Positions 50,688 to 59,216 of a DNA stretch of 64,000 nt are shown one piece after another. The notes under the pieces are model-generated. The model saw nothing but the letters and a program-made list of their open reading frames with translations. It made no database searches and had not been told where the DNA came from. The DNA comes from UBA6898 sp964463135 (lineage in GTDB: Bacteria > Nitrospirota > Thermodesulfovibrionia > Thermodesulfovibrionales > UBA6898): assembly GCA_964463135.1 (NCBI GenBank), contig CAYXBA010000013.1, positions 54,780-118,779 of the forward strand. Reading direction: 5' to 3'. Both the position numbers and the translations under genes were made by a program. Position 1 is the stretch's first letter. Each line of letters begins with the position of its first letter.

Positions 50688-51197
50688 TCACCGGTATCGC
50701 GTTACCGTGAACCGGAAGATCTCGATATTTTCATCTGTCCGGATCCCTGCCTTCATCTTCGTTATTCTCAGCTGTTCCTCGACCGTATCAACACCCTCCA
50801 GATCAGGAAGGAGCAGTCCCCGTCTTCTTCCCTGAACAACGATAATGCCGTATGTCTTCGGATCGAGATCCCGGATGTCCGATATCCGCTCCGGCGGAGA
50901 AAGGACATCGACGGAATATTCTATTTCTGCCAGTTCATCCGCATCCACAGCATGAAAACGGGGGTCCCGCGTTGCCGCTGCAATAGCATTTTGGACAACT
51001 TCGTCAGCTACGGTATCTGCTGTTGGTTCAAAGGTCCCTATGCAACCTCTGAGATCTCCCTTTTTTTTCAGACTGACAAAAACACCTGCTCTTTTGCTCA
51101 GCTCAGGCGGAAGGTCCCGGGGAGGTGATACTGATTTCCCGGTCCGTACATATTCTTCAATGGTCTGTTTTGCGAGTTCCACGATCCTGTGCATCAT
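50688..51197 (-). CDS. AMMECR1 domain protein
   Basis: A 169-residue AMMECR1 protein (AmmeMemoRadiSam system protein A type). GVFVSLKKKGDLRGCIGTFEP holds the conserved LRGCIG motif, and AAATRDPRFHAVDADEL, IEYSVDVLSPPE and GRRRGLLLPDLEGV follow. Family function is not established. The usual partners, the Memo-like and radical SAM proteins, are not adjacent. The ATG overlaps the polyprenyl synthase stop as ATGA. Confidence 0.9.
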   Translation of the reverse strand: MMHRIVELAKQTIEEYVRTGKSVSPPRDLPPELSKRAGVFVSLKKKGDLRGCIGTFEPTADTVADEVVQNAIAAATRDPRFHAVDADELAEIEYSVDVLSPPERISDIRDLDPKTYGIIVVQGRRRGLLLPDLEGVDTVEEQLRITKMKAGIRTDENIEIFRFTVTRYR

Positions 51198-52162
51198 TTC
51201 TCCCGGTGCAGGGAATAATCAGCAATAGCGAGAAGAGCATCTTTTGCCCTGCTGTCAGGGAATAGATCAAGTTCCTTTCGGGCCTCCTCAACAAGTGTCT
51301 GGGCTTTGCTCAGGGATGCTTCAATGGATCGGTATTGCTTCAGGAGGCCGGTTATCTTTGTGAGGCCTTCAGCAGAAAAATCCTTGATGATCCCTTTTAT
51401 CTCAGCCTTGTCCTTTTCATCTGCAGCGGCCAGAAGCAGCAGAAGGGGGAGCGTTATCTTGCCTTCCTCGAGGTCCTTGCAGAGTTTTTTCCCGAGCTCC
51501 TTCTCCTCTGCCATGTAATCAAGAATATCGTCTGCCATCTGAAATACCATGCCGATCTTCATGCCAAAGGTTGCGAGGGCAAGTTCCTTTTCCTCTGAAA
51601 GACCGCCGAGAATAGCGCCGATTCTGCAGGCAGCAGAAATGAGTGCCCCTGTCTTTGCAGAAATGATGTCGAGGTACTCTGACTCGGTCAGGTCAGGGTC
51701 TCCCACCCGGTTAAGCTGGAGCAGTTCCCCCTCAGTCATTCTGGTGGTCGCTCCGGAAAGAGACTCCATGATCTTCTGGTTCTTCTGCATGACTGCCGCA
51801 CGAAGTGCATTAGAATAGAGAAAGTCGCCGACAAGCACCACGATCTGGTTTCCCCAGAGGGCGTTTGCGGATGGCTTGCCGCGTCTTACCTCTGCCATAT
51901 CAACCACGTCGTCGTGAAGAAGAGATGCTGTGTGGATGGATTCAATGATGCTCGCGATCTCAATGCAGGCAAAGCCGTCATAGCCTGCGAGGTCAGCGCT
52001 TATGAGATGGAAAAGCGGCCGCAGACGCTTGCCGCCGCTTGAAATGATGTAGTCGCCGATAAGGGGAATAAAAGGGACCTTGTCCCTGAAAAGTTCCTTT
52101 ATCTGGCGCTCCACGAGGCGGAGCCTTTCCTCGTAGGAATCAAAGACTTCCTGCAGATTCAT
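51194..52162 (-). CDS. Polyprenyl (all-trans) diphosphate synthase
   Basis: A 322-residue protein. The first Asp-rich motif is LLHDDVVDMAEVRRGKPSA and the second is MADDILDYMAE. GGKRLRPLFHLI binds the pyrophosphate. It makes long-chain polyprenyl diphosphate, probably the side chain of menaquinone or ubiquinone (IspB/HepT type); the chain length cannot be read. I start it at the ATG at 52162 (MNLQEVFDSYEERL); an earlier in-frame start would add 12 residues. Confidence 0.92.
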   Translation of the reverse strand: MNLQEVFDSYEERLRLVERQIKELFRDKVPFIPLIGDYIISSGGKRLRPLFHLISADLAGYDGFACIEIASIIESIHTASLLHDDVVDMAEVRRGKPSANALWGNQIVVLVGDFLYSNALRAAVMQKNQKIMESLSGATTRMTEGELLQLNRVGDPDLTESEYLDIISAKTGALISAACRIGAILGGLSEEKELALATFGMKIGMVFQMADDILDYMAEEKELGKKLCKDLEEGKITLPLLLLLAAADEKDKAEIKGIIKDFSAEGLTKITGLLKQYRSIEASLSKAQTLVEEARKELDLFPDSRAKDALLAIADYSLHREK

Positions 52163-52215
52163 TTTCTGATGATAGGGCAGTATATCTTTTGGTGTCAAGG
52201 CGGATATCCCTCTGC

Positions 52216-53280
52216 TCAGGCCCTGACCCTGATCTTTTCAAGATCAGAGTCAGCCCTTGCAAGTTCTTTCAGGTCCTCAGGCTTAAAAGCACCGTTCTCG
52301 GTTATGATCGCTGTCACATACCTGGCAGGAGTGACGTCAAATGCAAGGTTTCTCACCCGCACCCCTTCAGGGGCTATCCTGCAGGTGCCGAAAATATGCG
52401 TTACCTCTTCGGCCGCCCGCTCTTCAATGGGGATCAGATCACCCGTAGGAATCGAGAAGTCTATGCTGCTCGTCGGGGCTGCGACATAGAACGGGATGCC
52501 ATGCTCCTTACAGAGCACTGCAACGGTGTATGTGCCTATCTTATTTGCAACGTCGCCATTCCGGACCGTTCTGTCCGTGCCTACGATCGCAAGATCTATT
52601 TCGCCTTTTTGCATCAATGCGCCGGCAGTGTTGTCCGTTATAAGCGTGACCGGGATCCCGGCCTGCATAAGTTCCCATGATGTGAGTCGGGCGCCCTGCA
52701 GCACCGGCCTGGTCTCATCAGCTATGACCTGGAAATTCTTGCCCTGCTCTTTAGCGATGAGCATCGGTGCTGTGGCTGTGCCGTACCCCCCGGTTGCAAG
52801 AGACCCTGCATTGCAGTGGGTAAGGACCGTGTCGCCGTCATGGATGAACTGTGCTCCCCATCTGCCGATAGCCATATTTATTTCAATATCTTCGGTCAGG
52901 ATCCTCTGAGCTTCGTCTATGAGCAGTGCCTTGAGCCGCATGATCGGTTCATCCTGCCTGGCAGCGAGAAATTTTGTTATCCTCTCGACCGCCCATCGGA
53001 TGTTGACTGCTGTCGGCCGGGTTGCCAGGAGCGTGCTGAATACCGGCTGAAGGCCCTGCATAAAGCCCTCAAAATCTCCTGCCGGTATCTCCTGCGCGGC
53101 GAGAGCGATTCCCATTGCCGTTGCAATGCCGATGGCAGGAGCGCCGCGTATCCAGAGTTTCTTGATACCCTCTGCCACCTTCAGATAGTCCCTGCATTCA
53201 ATATAGGCAACATCGATCGGCAGTCTGCTCTGATCGAGCATAATGACCTTATTATCTTTCCACTCTATAGTCTTTACCAT
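52216..53280 (-). CDS. mtnA: S-methyl-5-thioribose-1-phosphate isomerase
   Basis: A 354-residue MtnA. RGAPAIGIATAMGIAL, THCNAGSLATGGYGTATAP (with the catalytic Cys), ADETRPVLQGARLTSWEL and VGTDRTVRNGDVANKIGTY (catalytic Asp) are the family motifs. It works in methionine salvage from methylthioadenosine. I start it at the ATG at 53280 (MVKTIEWKDN), with GGAG eight bases upstream and a TATAAT -10 box at 53304-53299 on the minus strand. No other salvage genes are adjacent. Confidence 0.95.
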   Translation of the reverse strand: MVKTIEWKDNKVIMLDQSRLPIDVAYIECRDYLKVAEGIKKLWIRGAPAIGIATAMGIALAAQEIPAGDFEGFMQGLQPVFSTLLATRPTAVNIRWAVERITKFLAARQDEPIMRLKALLIDEAQRILTEDIEINMAIGRWGAQFIHDGDTVLTHCNAGSLATGGYGTATAPMLIAKEQGKNFQVIADETRPVLQGARLTSWELMQAGIPVTLITDNTAGALMQKGEIDLAIVGTDRTVRNGDVANKIGTYTVAVLCKEHGIPFYVAAPTSSIDFSIPTGDLIPIEERAAEEVTHIFGTCRIAPEGVRVRNLAFDVTPARYVTAIITENGAFKPEDLKELARADSDLEKIRVRA

Positions 53281-53334
53281 CGTATCTCCAAGATTACTAT
53301 TATAAACCAAAGAAGCGCTCAGATGCCGCGTTTG

Positions 53335-54570
53335 CTATCCATTCAGGGGCATAAACGTTGTCACAACAAGGAAGGATGTCAGAATGATGATCGTAACGAC
53401 CGTTGCCCACGAAATATAATTGTACGTCCGGGAATTCGTGTATTCGCCCATAAGTTTCTTGTTATTGACCAGAAGCAGAGCAAAAACCAGGACAAAGGGC
53501 AGGAGTAGTCCGTTTATAACAGCAGACAGGACCATCAGGAAGACCAGGGGTGCACCGGGGATCATGATCACAAGCGATGACAGCGCTATGGTCAGGGTGT
53601 AGATCCACATGAACTGGGGAGCTTCCCTGAATGTCTTATTGATGCCGGCCTCCCATCCCATTGCCTCGCAAACGTAATATGCGGTTGCCAGCGGCACGAT
53701 GATCGCACCAAGGAGCGAGGCATTGGCCAGACAGACAGAGAAGACGAGATACGCATATTCTCCGGCAAGGGGCTTCAGGGCCAGCGCTGCTTCTGCTGCC
53801 TCATTGATACGGATGCCATGCGGGAAGAGCAGCGCCCCGCAGGTAACAATAATGAAAAAACTGACAATATCGGTGATAAAGCACCCTATGATTACGTCAA
53901 GGCGGGAGGCCTTATACTGCTCTTTCTTGATGCCCTTTTCTGCGATCGAGGACTGGAGGTAAAACTGCATCCAGGGCGTGATCGTAGTCCCGATGATCGC
54001 AATGCTCAGCACGACATATTCTGCGTTCCACCTCATCTGGGGGATAACAGCGCTTTTCAGCACAGGCCCCCAGTCAGGTTTTGCCATAAATCCCGAAATA
54101 ACATATCCGAAATAAAGCAGACATGCGAACAGGAGGATCTTTTCAACAAACCGGTAACTTCCCTTGGTGACAAGTATCCATATCGAGATCGCCCCGACCG
54201 GCACGATCACAAACTTGCTGAACCCGAGGATCTCCATACTTGCTGCCCAGCCAGCAAGATTTGCGACCGTATTGCCGAAATTCGCAACAAAAAGACCTAA
54301 CATCATAAAAAAAGCTGTCTTGACGCCGAAGTTCTCCCGGATCAGATCTGAAAGCCCTTTTCCGGTCACAACGCCCATGCGTGCGATCGTCTCCTGAATG
54401 ACCACAAGGGCGACCGTGGTCGGAAGCAGGGTCCAGAGCAGGCCATAACCAAAGCGGGCCCCTGCTACAGAATAGGTTGTTATGCCGCTGGCATCATTGT
54501 CGATGTTTGCCGTGATGATGCCCGGCCCCATGACGCTGAGGAAAAAGAGTACATTTTTCCAGAGCTTCAC
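53335..54570 (-). CDS. NRAMP-related divalent metal transporter, probably Mg2+
   Basis: A 411-residue membrane protein with about eleven hydrophobic segments and the NRAMP/SLC11 fold. Segment 1 reads GPGIITANIDNDASGITTYS, where canonical Mn/Fe NRAMPs have DPGN; here it is DNDAS. Segment 6 reads TCGALLFPHG, where canonical ones have MPH. Loss of the Met that selects transition metals is a mark of the NRAMP-related magnesium transporters. The gene overlaps, by ATGA, a gene for an MgtE-type Mg2+ sensor without its own channel, which supports Mg2+ as substrate. The cation choice is inference. Confidence 0.85.
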   Translation of the reverse strand: MKLWKNVLFFLSVMGPGIITANIDNDASGITTYSVAGARFGYGLLWTLLPTTVALVVIQETIARMGVVTGKGLSDLIRENFGVKTAFFMMLGLFVANFGNTVANLAGWAASMEILGFSKFVIVPVGAISIWILVTKGSYRFVEKILLFACLLYFGYVISGFMAKPDWGPVLKSAVIPQMRWNAEYVVLSIAIIGTTITPWMQFYLQSSIAEKGIKKEQYKASRLDVIIGCFITDIVSFFIIVTCGALLFPHGIRINEAAEAALALKPLAGEYAYLVFSVCLANASLLGAIIVPLATAYYVCEAMGWEAGINKTFREAPQFMWIYTLTIALSSLVIMIPGAPLVFLMVLSAVINGLLLPFVLVFALLLVNNKKLMGEYTNSRTYNYISWATVVTIIILTSFLVVTTFMPLNG

Positions 54571-55829
54571 ACTCTTCTCCGTTTCTTTTTTGCTTCAGGA
54601 GGGAGCAGGAGGTCGATGATGTCGTCGACCGTAATAATGCCGTGCATGTACCCGTTCTCATCAACAACCGGCAGGGCAAGGAGATTGTATTTGGAAATGA
54701 TCCCGGCAACGACCATTTCGTCCTCGCCGGGGGCAACCGTTTTGAGATTTGTTTCCATAATGTCCGCAAGGTAGCAGTCATTTTCAGCCAGAAGCATCTG
54801 CCGCAGGGAAGCGACGCCGCGGAGTTTTTCTTCCTTGTCCACGATGTACAGATAATAGGCGTTCTCTGCCTCCCGCGCTTCGGTCTTGAACTTTTCAGTG
54901 GCCTCCTGCACGGTCATGTCCGGCGGAAAGGCGATAAAGTCGGTTGTCATGAGGCCGCCGGCAGTATCTTCTTCATGGCCGAGAAGTTCCTGGATATCCT
55001 CAGCCTCTTCCTTTTCGATATGCTCAAGGATCTCTTTTGCGCGCTCTGTGGTCAGATCGCTCAGGACGTCAGCTGCCTCATCAGGAGGCATCTCTTCGAT
55101 AATATCAGCCGCTTTTTCCGTGTCCATGGCGCTGATGATGTCAACCTGCATCTCAGGCTTAAGTTCGGACAGGGCCTCTGCCGCTGTCTCAATATCAAGG
55201 TTGTTAAAGAAGGTCGCCCCATCCTTCTGGGAAACACTGCTGATGATGTCCGCAATATCTGCAGGATGGAGCTCTGAGAGCATCTGCCTCGGTATGGTCA
55301 GCGATATCTCGGTGAGCTTCGGCTCAAGGGGCTGCAGGTAGTCCCAGCTGATGAGCGTAAAAGGCAGGCTTTTCTTGAAGAGCTTCGCAAGGTCTTCACC
55401 GCCCCTTTCCATGCCAAGTCTTCTCAGGATACCCCTCATGCCGACATCAACGGCTATGAGCACTGCTTCGTTATGATATCCTTCGAGCTTGATGTCGTTC
55501 ACCCGGACCACCTTTGCCCCGTTTGCGTCAACGATCTGTTTGTCAAGGATGTCCCTGAGAACAAGGAGGTCATCAGCCATCATTTCGTATGACTTCAGGC
55601 CTTCGGCATAAACCCGTGAGGATATTATTTTCTTGTTAAAGATATTAAGATCATGCCAGGGTAGATAAAACGACTTCTTCTTCCTCTCGATGATAAGCGC
55701 AGAGATCTTTGGGAGCGGATCACCCTTTATGACAACAAGGTCACGCACCCGTCCGAGGTCCTCACCTCTGGGGTCAAGCACTGTCTTTTTGATAATCTCG
55801 CTCGAAAAAACTTCACCGAAAAAAGGCAT
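54567..55829 (-). CDS. PRC-barrel / MgtE-N / CBS-pair protein (Mg2+ sensor without channel)
   Basis: A 420-residue soluble protein. Two PRC-barrel-like parts lie in the first 170 residues (ISALIIERKKKSFYLPWHDL). An MgtE N-terminal superhelical domain follows at about 185-300 (LHPADIADIISSVSQKDGA, MPPDEAADVLSDLTTERA). A CBS pair covers about 300-410 (LMTTDFIAFPPDMTVQEA, VDENGYMHGIITVDDIIDLL). In true MgtE, the N and CBS domains gate a membrane channel in response to Mg2+; the channel part is absent here. It is translationally coupled to the NRAMP-like gene, so it probably regulates it. Confidence 0.9.
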   Translation of the reverse strand: MPFFGEVFSSEIIKKTVLDPRGEDLGRVRDLVVIKGDPLPKISALIIERKKKSFYLPWHDLNIFNKKIISSRVYAEGLKSYEMMADDLLVLRDILDKQIVDANGAKVVRVNDIKLEGYHNEAVLIAVDVGMRGILRRLGMERGGEDLAKLFKKSLPFTLISWDYLQPLEPKLTEISLTIPRQMLSELHPADIADIISSVSQKDGATFFNNLDIETAAEALSELKPEMQVDIISAMDTEKAADIIEEMPPDEAADVLSDLTTERAKEILEHIEKEEAEDIQELLGHEEDTAGGLMTTDFIAFPPDMTVQEATEKFKTEAREAENAYYLYIVDKEEKLRGVASLRQMLLAENDCYLADIMETNLKTVAPGEDEMVVAGIISKYNLLALPVVDENGYMHGIITVDDIIDLLLPPEAKKKRRRV

Positions 55830-55958
55830 ATGAAACTCCCCGGAATTAGATAACGCGTGCAGGATTTAGACTAAAGTATAGACCCATATGCCTTTTCAGA
55901 GCAACAGAAAAGACAACTTGTCATTACCCCTTCAGTTATAAGTGTCGGTAATTCTTGA

Positions 55959-56041
55959 GGCCCCTCCTTACCAAGGGGTATGGGGAGGTTTTGGATGATT
56001 TTTCGATACCCCACCCGACCTCCCCTTGTAAAGGGGAGGAG
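55959..56041. repeat. Palindromic CCCCTCC...GGAGG repeat
   Basis: The 314-base gap 55830-56143 holds no gene. Its middle has CCCCTCCTTACCAAGGGG near the left and CCCCTTGTAAAGGGGAGG at the right, imperfect reverse complements. An inner pair is TATGGGGAGG with CCCCACCCGACC. It resembles a short dispersed palindromic element and could fold into a long hairpin. Confidence 0.55.
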
Positions 56042-56077
56042 AAATACCCCTTACAGCTGAATAATTACCCTGATGCT

Positions 56078-56107
56078 TTGATGCTCCTGACGCAGGTTTG
56101 CTATAAT
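56078..56107 (+). promoter_or_regulatory. Promoter of the OsmC-like gene, with TTTGCTATAAT
   Basis: TTGATG (56078-56083), an 18-base spacer and TATAAT (56102-56107) with a TGn extension. The 11-mer TTTGCTATAAT (56097-56107) also occurs at 14079 and 61481. Confidence 0.6.
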
Positions 56108-56143
56108 CTCGTTGTTTAGAATTCCTGATATTACTATTGGAGG

Positions 56144-56614
56144 ATGGATATGAGCTCAGACGAAAAAAATGAACTTGAAGAGAACCTGGAAGGGTACAAG
56201 GGCAAGATCAGGCCGGTAAACACTGCATCCCTGACCTGGGACAAGGACCTTATCTTCCTCGGCCGGACACCGCGCGGCTTTGAGCTGGATTTCGACGCCG
56301 AGGCTCAGTGGGGCTGCATCCCTACGGAGAGCCTGCTTCTGAGCGTTGCAGGCTGTCTTGCCATAGACGTTGTTTCTTTCGTGACAAAGATGAAGGCAAC
56401 GATAACGAAATTCAAGATAGATATTGCAGGCGAAAGGAACCCGACGCCTCCGCAGTACTACACAAAGATCGATATGGTGCTCCATATAGCAGGCGAGAAC
56501 CTCACACCCAAAAAGCTGGACAGGGCGATCTCACTGTCGCAGGAGAAATACTGCTCGGTCTATCACTCGCTGAGAAAAGACCTGCAGGTGAATGTGACGT
56601 ATGAGATAGAGTAG
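56144..56614 (+). CDS. OsmC family protein
   Basis: A 156-residue OsmC/YhfA-like protein. TPRGFELDFDAEAQWGCIPTE, LLLSVAGCLAIDVVSFV and SQEKYCSVYHSL hold the two conserved Cys residues (AGC and KYC). Members reduce organic hydroperoxides with a Cys pair or have unknown roles. A strong TTGGAGG site lies before two close ATGs (56144 and 56150). It is monocistronic with its own promoter. Confidence 0.88.
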   Translation: MDMSSDEKNELEENLEGYKGKIRPVNTASLTWDKDLIFLGRTPRGFELDFDAEAQWGCIPTESLLLSVAGCLAIDVVSFVTKMKATITKFKIDIAGERNPTPPQYYTKIDMVLHIAGENLTPKKLDRAISLSQEKYCSVYHSLRKDLQVNVTYEIE

Positions 56615-56661
56615 GGATAAAAAATGCGCTGATATATCGGCGGATGCAAACCCTGGATTAC

Positions 56662-56691
56662 GCCGGAAGGAGTTTCAATAATCCTTCCGGC
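56662..56691. terminator. Hairpin between convergent osmC-like gene and rho
   Basis: GCCGGAAGGA pairs perfectly with TCCTTCCGGC across a 10-base loop. It lies between two converging genes and may end transcripts from both sides. T-runs are weak on both strands. Confidence 0.55.
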
Positions 56692-56704
56692 TGATTATTG
56701 ATTG

Positions 56705-57964
56705 CTACTTGTTCATCATATCAAAGAAGTCTTTGTTGGCCTTTGTGCCGGACAACTTGCCAAGCAGAAACTCCATGCTCTCCACGGTGCTCAGGGAGTT
56801 CAGCACCTTTCTTACGATCCAGATCCTGTTCAGCAGATCCTTTTCGACCAGGAGTTCCTCTTTTCTTGTGCCTGAGGCATTGATATCAATGGTCGGGAAG
56901 ATTCTCTTTTCAACGAGCTTCCGGTCGAGATGGAGTTCCATGTTGCCTGTTCCCTTGAACTCTTCAAAGATGACATCATCCATTCTGCTGCCGGTATCAA
57001 TAAGCGCGGTCGCAAGGATCGTGAGGCTGCCGCCGGTCTCGATATTCCTTGCTGCACCAAAAAACCGCTTCGGCCTCTGGAGCGCATTAGAGTCAAGGCC
57101 TCCTGAGAGAACTTTGCCGCTTGTCGGCATGATCGCATTGTAAGCCCTGGCAAGCCTCGTAATACTGTCTAGGAGGATCACGACATTTCTTTTGCTTTCA
57201 ACAAGGCGCTTTGCCCGCTCAATTACCATCTCTGAAACCTGCACATGTCTCTGGGGCGGCTCATCAAAGGTTGAGCTGATGATTTCTGCTGTAGAGACCT
57301 GCCTCTTCCAGTCGGTCACTTCTTCGGGCCGCTCATCGATGAGCAGGATTATGAGATGAATATCTCTGTGGTTCTTCTTGATGGCCTTGGCAATGGACTG
57401 CAGCAGCACAGTCTTGCCTGTCCTGGGAGCAGCGACGATCATGCCTCTCTGGCCCATGCCGATAGGTGTGACCAGATCCATTACGCGTGTTGAATAGTCG
57501 GTAGAGTCATATTCCAACTTTATTCTTTCGGTTGGATAATAGGGGATCAGGTTATCAAAAAGAGGGCGATTTACGTTTTCTTCCGGTGATTCGTGATTGA
57601 TCGCTTCCACTTTGAGAAGAGCGAAATATCGTTCAGACTCTTTCGGGGGGCGTATCTGTCCTGAGATCAGGTCGCCGGTCCTGAGATTGAACCTGCGGAT
57701 CTGGGAAGGGGATACATAAATATCATCAGGCCCCGGGAGGTAGCTGTAGTCAGGCGACCTGAGGAACCCGAATCCGTCAGGGAGAATTTCAAGGACGCCG
57801 GCTGAAAAGACATTGCCGGTTTTTTCCGTCTGCGCCTGGAGAATGGCAAAGATCAGGTCCTGTTTTCTGAGGCCTGAAGCGCCTTCTACTTTCAGCTCCT
57901 TGGCTACAGTCGTAAGTTCATCAATGGTTTTGTCCTTGAGTTCAGAAATTGAGATGTTTCCCAT
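56705..57964 (-). CDS. rho: Transcription termination factor Rho
   Basis: A 419-residue Rho of normal length. The N-terminal domain (SELKDKTIDELTTVAKEL) and RNA-binding cold-shock-like domain (GFGFLRSPDYSYLPGPDDIYVS) precede the ATPase. Walker A is APRTGKTVLLQSIA, followed by LLIDERPEEVTDW and the Q-loop region DSITRLARAYN. The hexamer binds nascent RNA and ends transcription. It is monocistronic. Confidence 0.98.
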   Translation of the reverse strand: MGNISISELKDKTIDELTTVAKELKVEGASGLRKQDLIFAILQAQTEKTGNVFSAGVLEILPDGFGFLRSPDYSYLPGPDDIYVSPSQIRRFNLRTGDLISGQIRPPKESERYFALLKVEAINHESPEENVNRPLFDNLIPYYPTERIKLEYDSTDYSTRVMDLVTPIGMGQRGMIVAAPRTGKTVLLQSIAKAIKKNHRDIHLIILLIDERPEEVTDWKRQVSTAEIISSTFDEPPQRHVQVSEMVIERAKRLVESKRNVVILLDSITRLARAYNAIMPTSGKVLSGGLDSNALQRPKRFFGAARNIETGGSLTILATALIDTGSRMDDVIFEEFKGTGNMELHLDRKLVEKRIFPTIDINASGTRKEELLVEKDLLNRIWIVRKVLNSLSTVESMEFLLGKLSGTKANKDFFDMMNK

Positions 57965-58134
57965 ACATTACTCCTCATCGGGTTTGACGTCAGGTTTTTT
58001 ATTCGCGGAAGGTTATGCCTATCACGCGGGGTTGTTTTTTTGCTTGCAGAGATACTGTAGTAACTTACAAAAACCAATTTATCTTTGTCAAGGGAGCTCT
58101 TTACAATTCCCTGCTGCACATGATAGATTTCTCT

Positions 58135-58512
58135 ATGAAATACGGGGAAAAATCCATCCAAAAAGCGAAGCTTGAGATCTGGGACAATCCGAACCCTGAA
58201 CGTGACTATGAGATCAATATCAGTTATCCGGAAGTTACCTGCCTCTGTCCACGGTCAGGATATCCTGATTTTGCAATAATCACTGTGCGCTATGTCCCTG
58301 ATAAGAAAATCGTTGAACTCAAATCCCTGAAGCTCTATCTTAATGCCTTCAGAGATAAGCATATATCCCACGAAGAGATCACGAACACGGTCTTTGCGGA
58401 ACTCGAAAAAAAGCTGAAGCCGAGATTCCTGGAGGTTGTGGGCGATTTCAATCCCCGCGGCAACGTAAAAACATTTATCACAATAAGCTCTGAAAAGCGT
58501 AAAGGCAGTTAA
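58135..58512 (+). CDS. queF: NADPH-dependent 7-cyano-7-deazaguanine reductase QueF
   Basis: A 125-residue single-module QueF. ISYPEVTCLCPRSGYPDFAI holds the catalytic Cys, VELKSLKLYLNAFRD the QueF signature ExKSxK(L)Y, and VVGDFNPRGN closes the fold. It reduces preQ0 to preQ1 for queuosine. The start is uncertain: ATGs at 58120 and 58135 lack good ribosome-binding sites, and an earlier in-frame start would add about 40 unlikely residues. The 3' end overlaps trpF by 4 bases on the other strand. I see no preQ1 riboswitch upstream. Confidence 0.88.
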   Translation: MKYGEKSIQKAKLEIWDNPNPERDYEINISYPEVTCLCPRSGYPDFAIITVRYVPDKKIVELKSLKLYLNAFRDKHISHEEITNTVFAELEKKLKPRFLEVVGDFNPRGNVKTFITISSEKRKGS

Positions 58513-59132
58513 AGGTCGAGAGCAGTCTTTGCCCGTTTTATAAACAGCTGCATCTTCTGATGATCTTTTTTACCCTTCTCCCGCTCAACCCCGCTGCTCA
58601 CATCAATCCCGTAGGGGTTTACATGGAGAATGGCCTCACGGACATTGTCGGGTGTCAGCCCTCCTGCGAGAATGATCCTGCCGAACTGTTTGGCCTCAAT
58701 CGCGATGTCCCAATTGAATTTCTGGCCCGTACCACCAAGCGCGTCTGCGGCATATGCGTCAAGAAGGAAGGCAGAGACAATGCCGGTAAATGTTTTCAGC
58801 GGTTCAAGGCTGTCTATTGATTTTATTCTGATCGCCTTGAAACACCTTCGGGTGAAATTGCAGCCCTCAGGTCTCTCATCCCCGTGGAGCTGGACAATGT
58901 CGATGCCCGCATCGGTAATTGTGGCATTAATTATCTCCGGCGCTTCATCAACGAAGACGCCCACGGTGGTTACGAAGGGCGGAAGCTTGCTGATGATCGA
59001 TCTTGCCTGCGGCACAGTAACGCAGCGGGGACTGCCCTTAAAGAAGACAAACCCCAGCGCATCTGCGCCGAATTCGATAGCTGCCTTGGCATCTTCAAGG
59101 TTGGTTATGCCACAGATCTTGACCCTTACCAT
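58509..59132 (-). CDS. trpF: Phosphoribosylanthranilate isomerase
   Basis: A 207-residue TIM-barrel protein. VKICGITNLEDAKAAIEFGADALGFVF opens the family, with the catalytic Cys in KICG. VQLHGDE, LLDAYA and LAGGLTPDNV follow, and YGIDVSSGVE is the phosphate-binding end. It catalyses the third step of tryptophan synthesis. It lies 84 bases after trpB in the order trpC-trpB-trpF. Confidence 0.95.
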   Translation of the reverse strand: MVRVKICGITNLEDAKAAIEFGADALGFVFFKGSPRCVTVPQARSIISKLPPFVTTVGVFVDEAPEIINATITDAGIDIVQLHGDERPEGCNFTRRCFKAIRIKSIDSLEPLKTFTGIVSAFLLDAYAADALGGTGQKFNWDIAIEAKQFGRIILAGGLTPDNVREAILHVNPYGIDVSSGVEREKGKKDHQKMQLFIKRAKTALDL

Positions 59133-59216
59133 TGAGTCCCCTTGTCAGGCTAACAGCTCAGGGCAAATGGCCGAACTATGTTGTGCTCAGCCATTTGCCC
59201 TGCGTTTTTCCCTTGT

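Noticed and set aside
57965..58134. Possible preQ1 riboswitch upstream of queF
   Set aside because: I could not find the H-type pseudoknot pattern with the A-rich tail, so nothing supports it.
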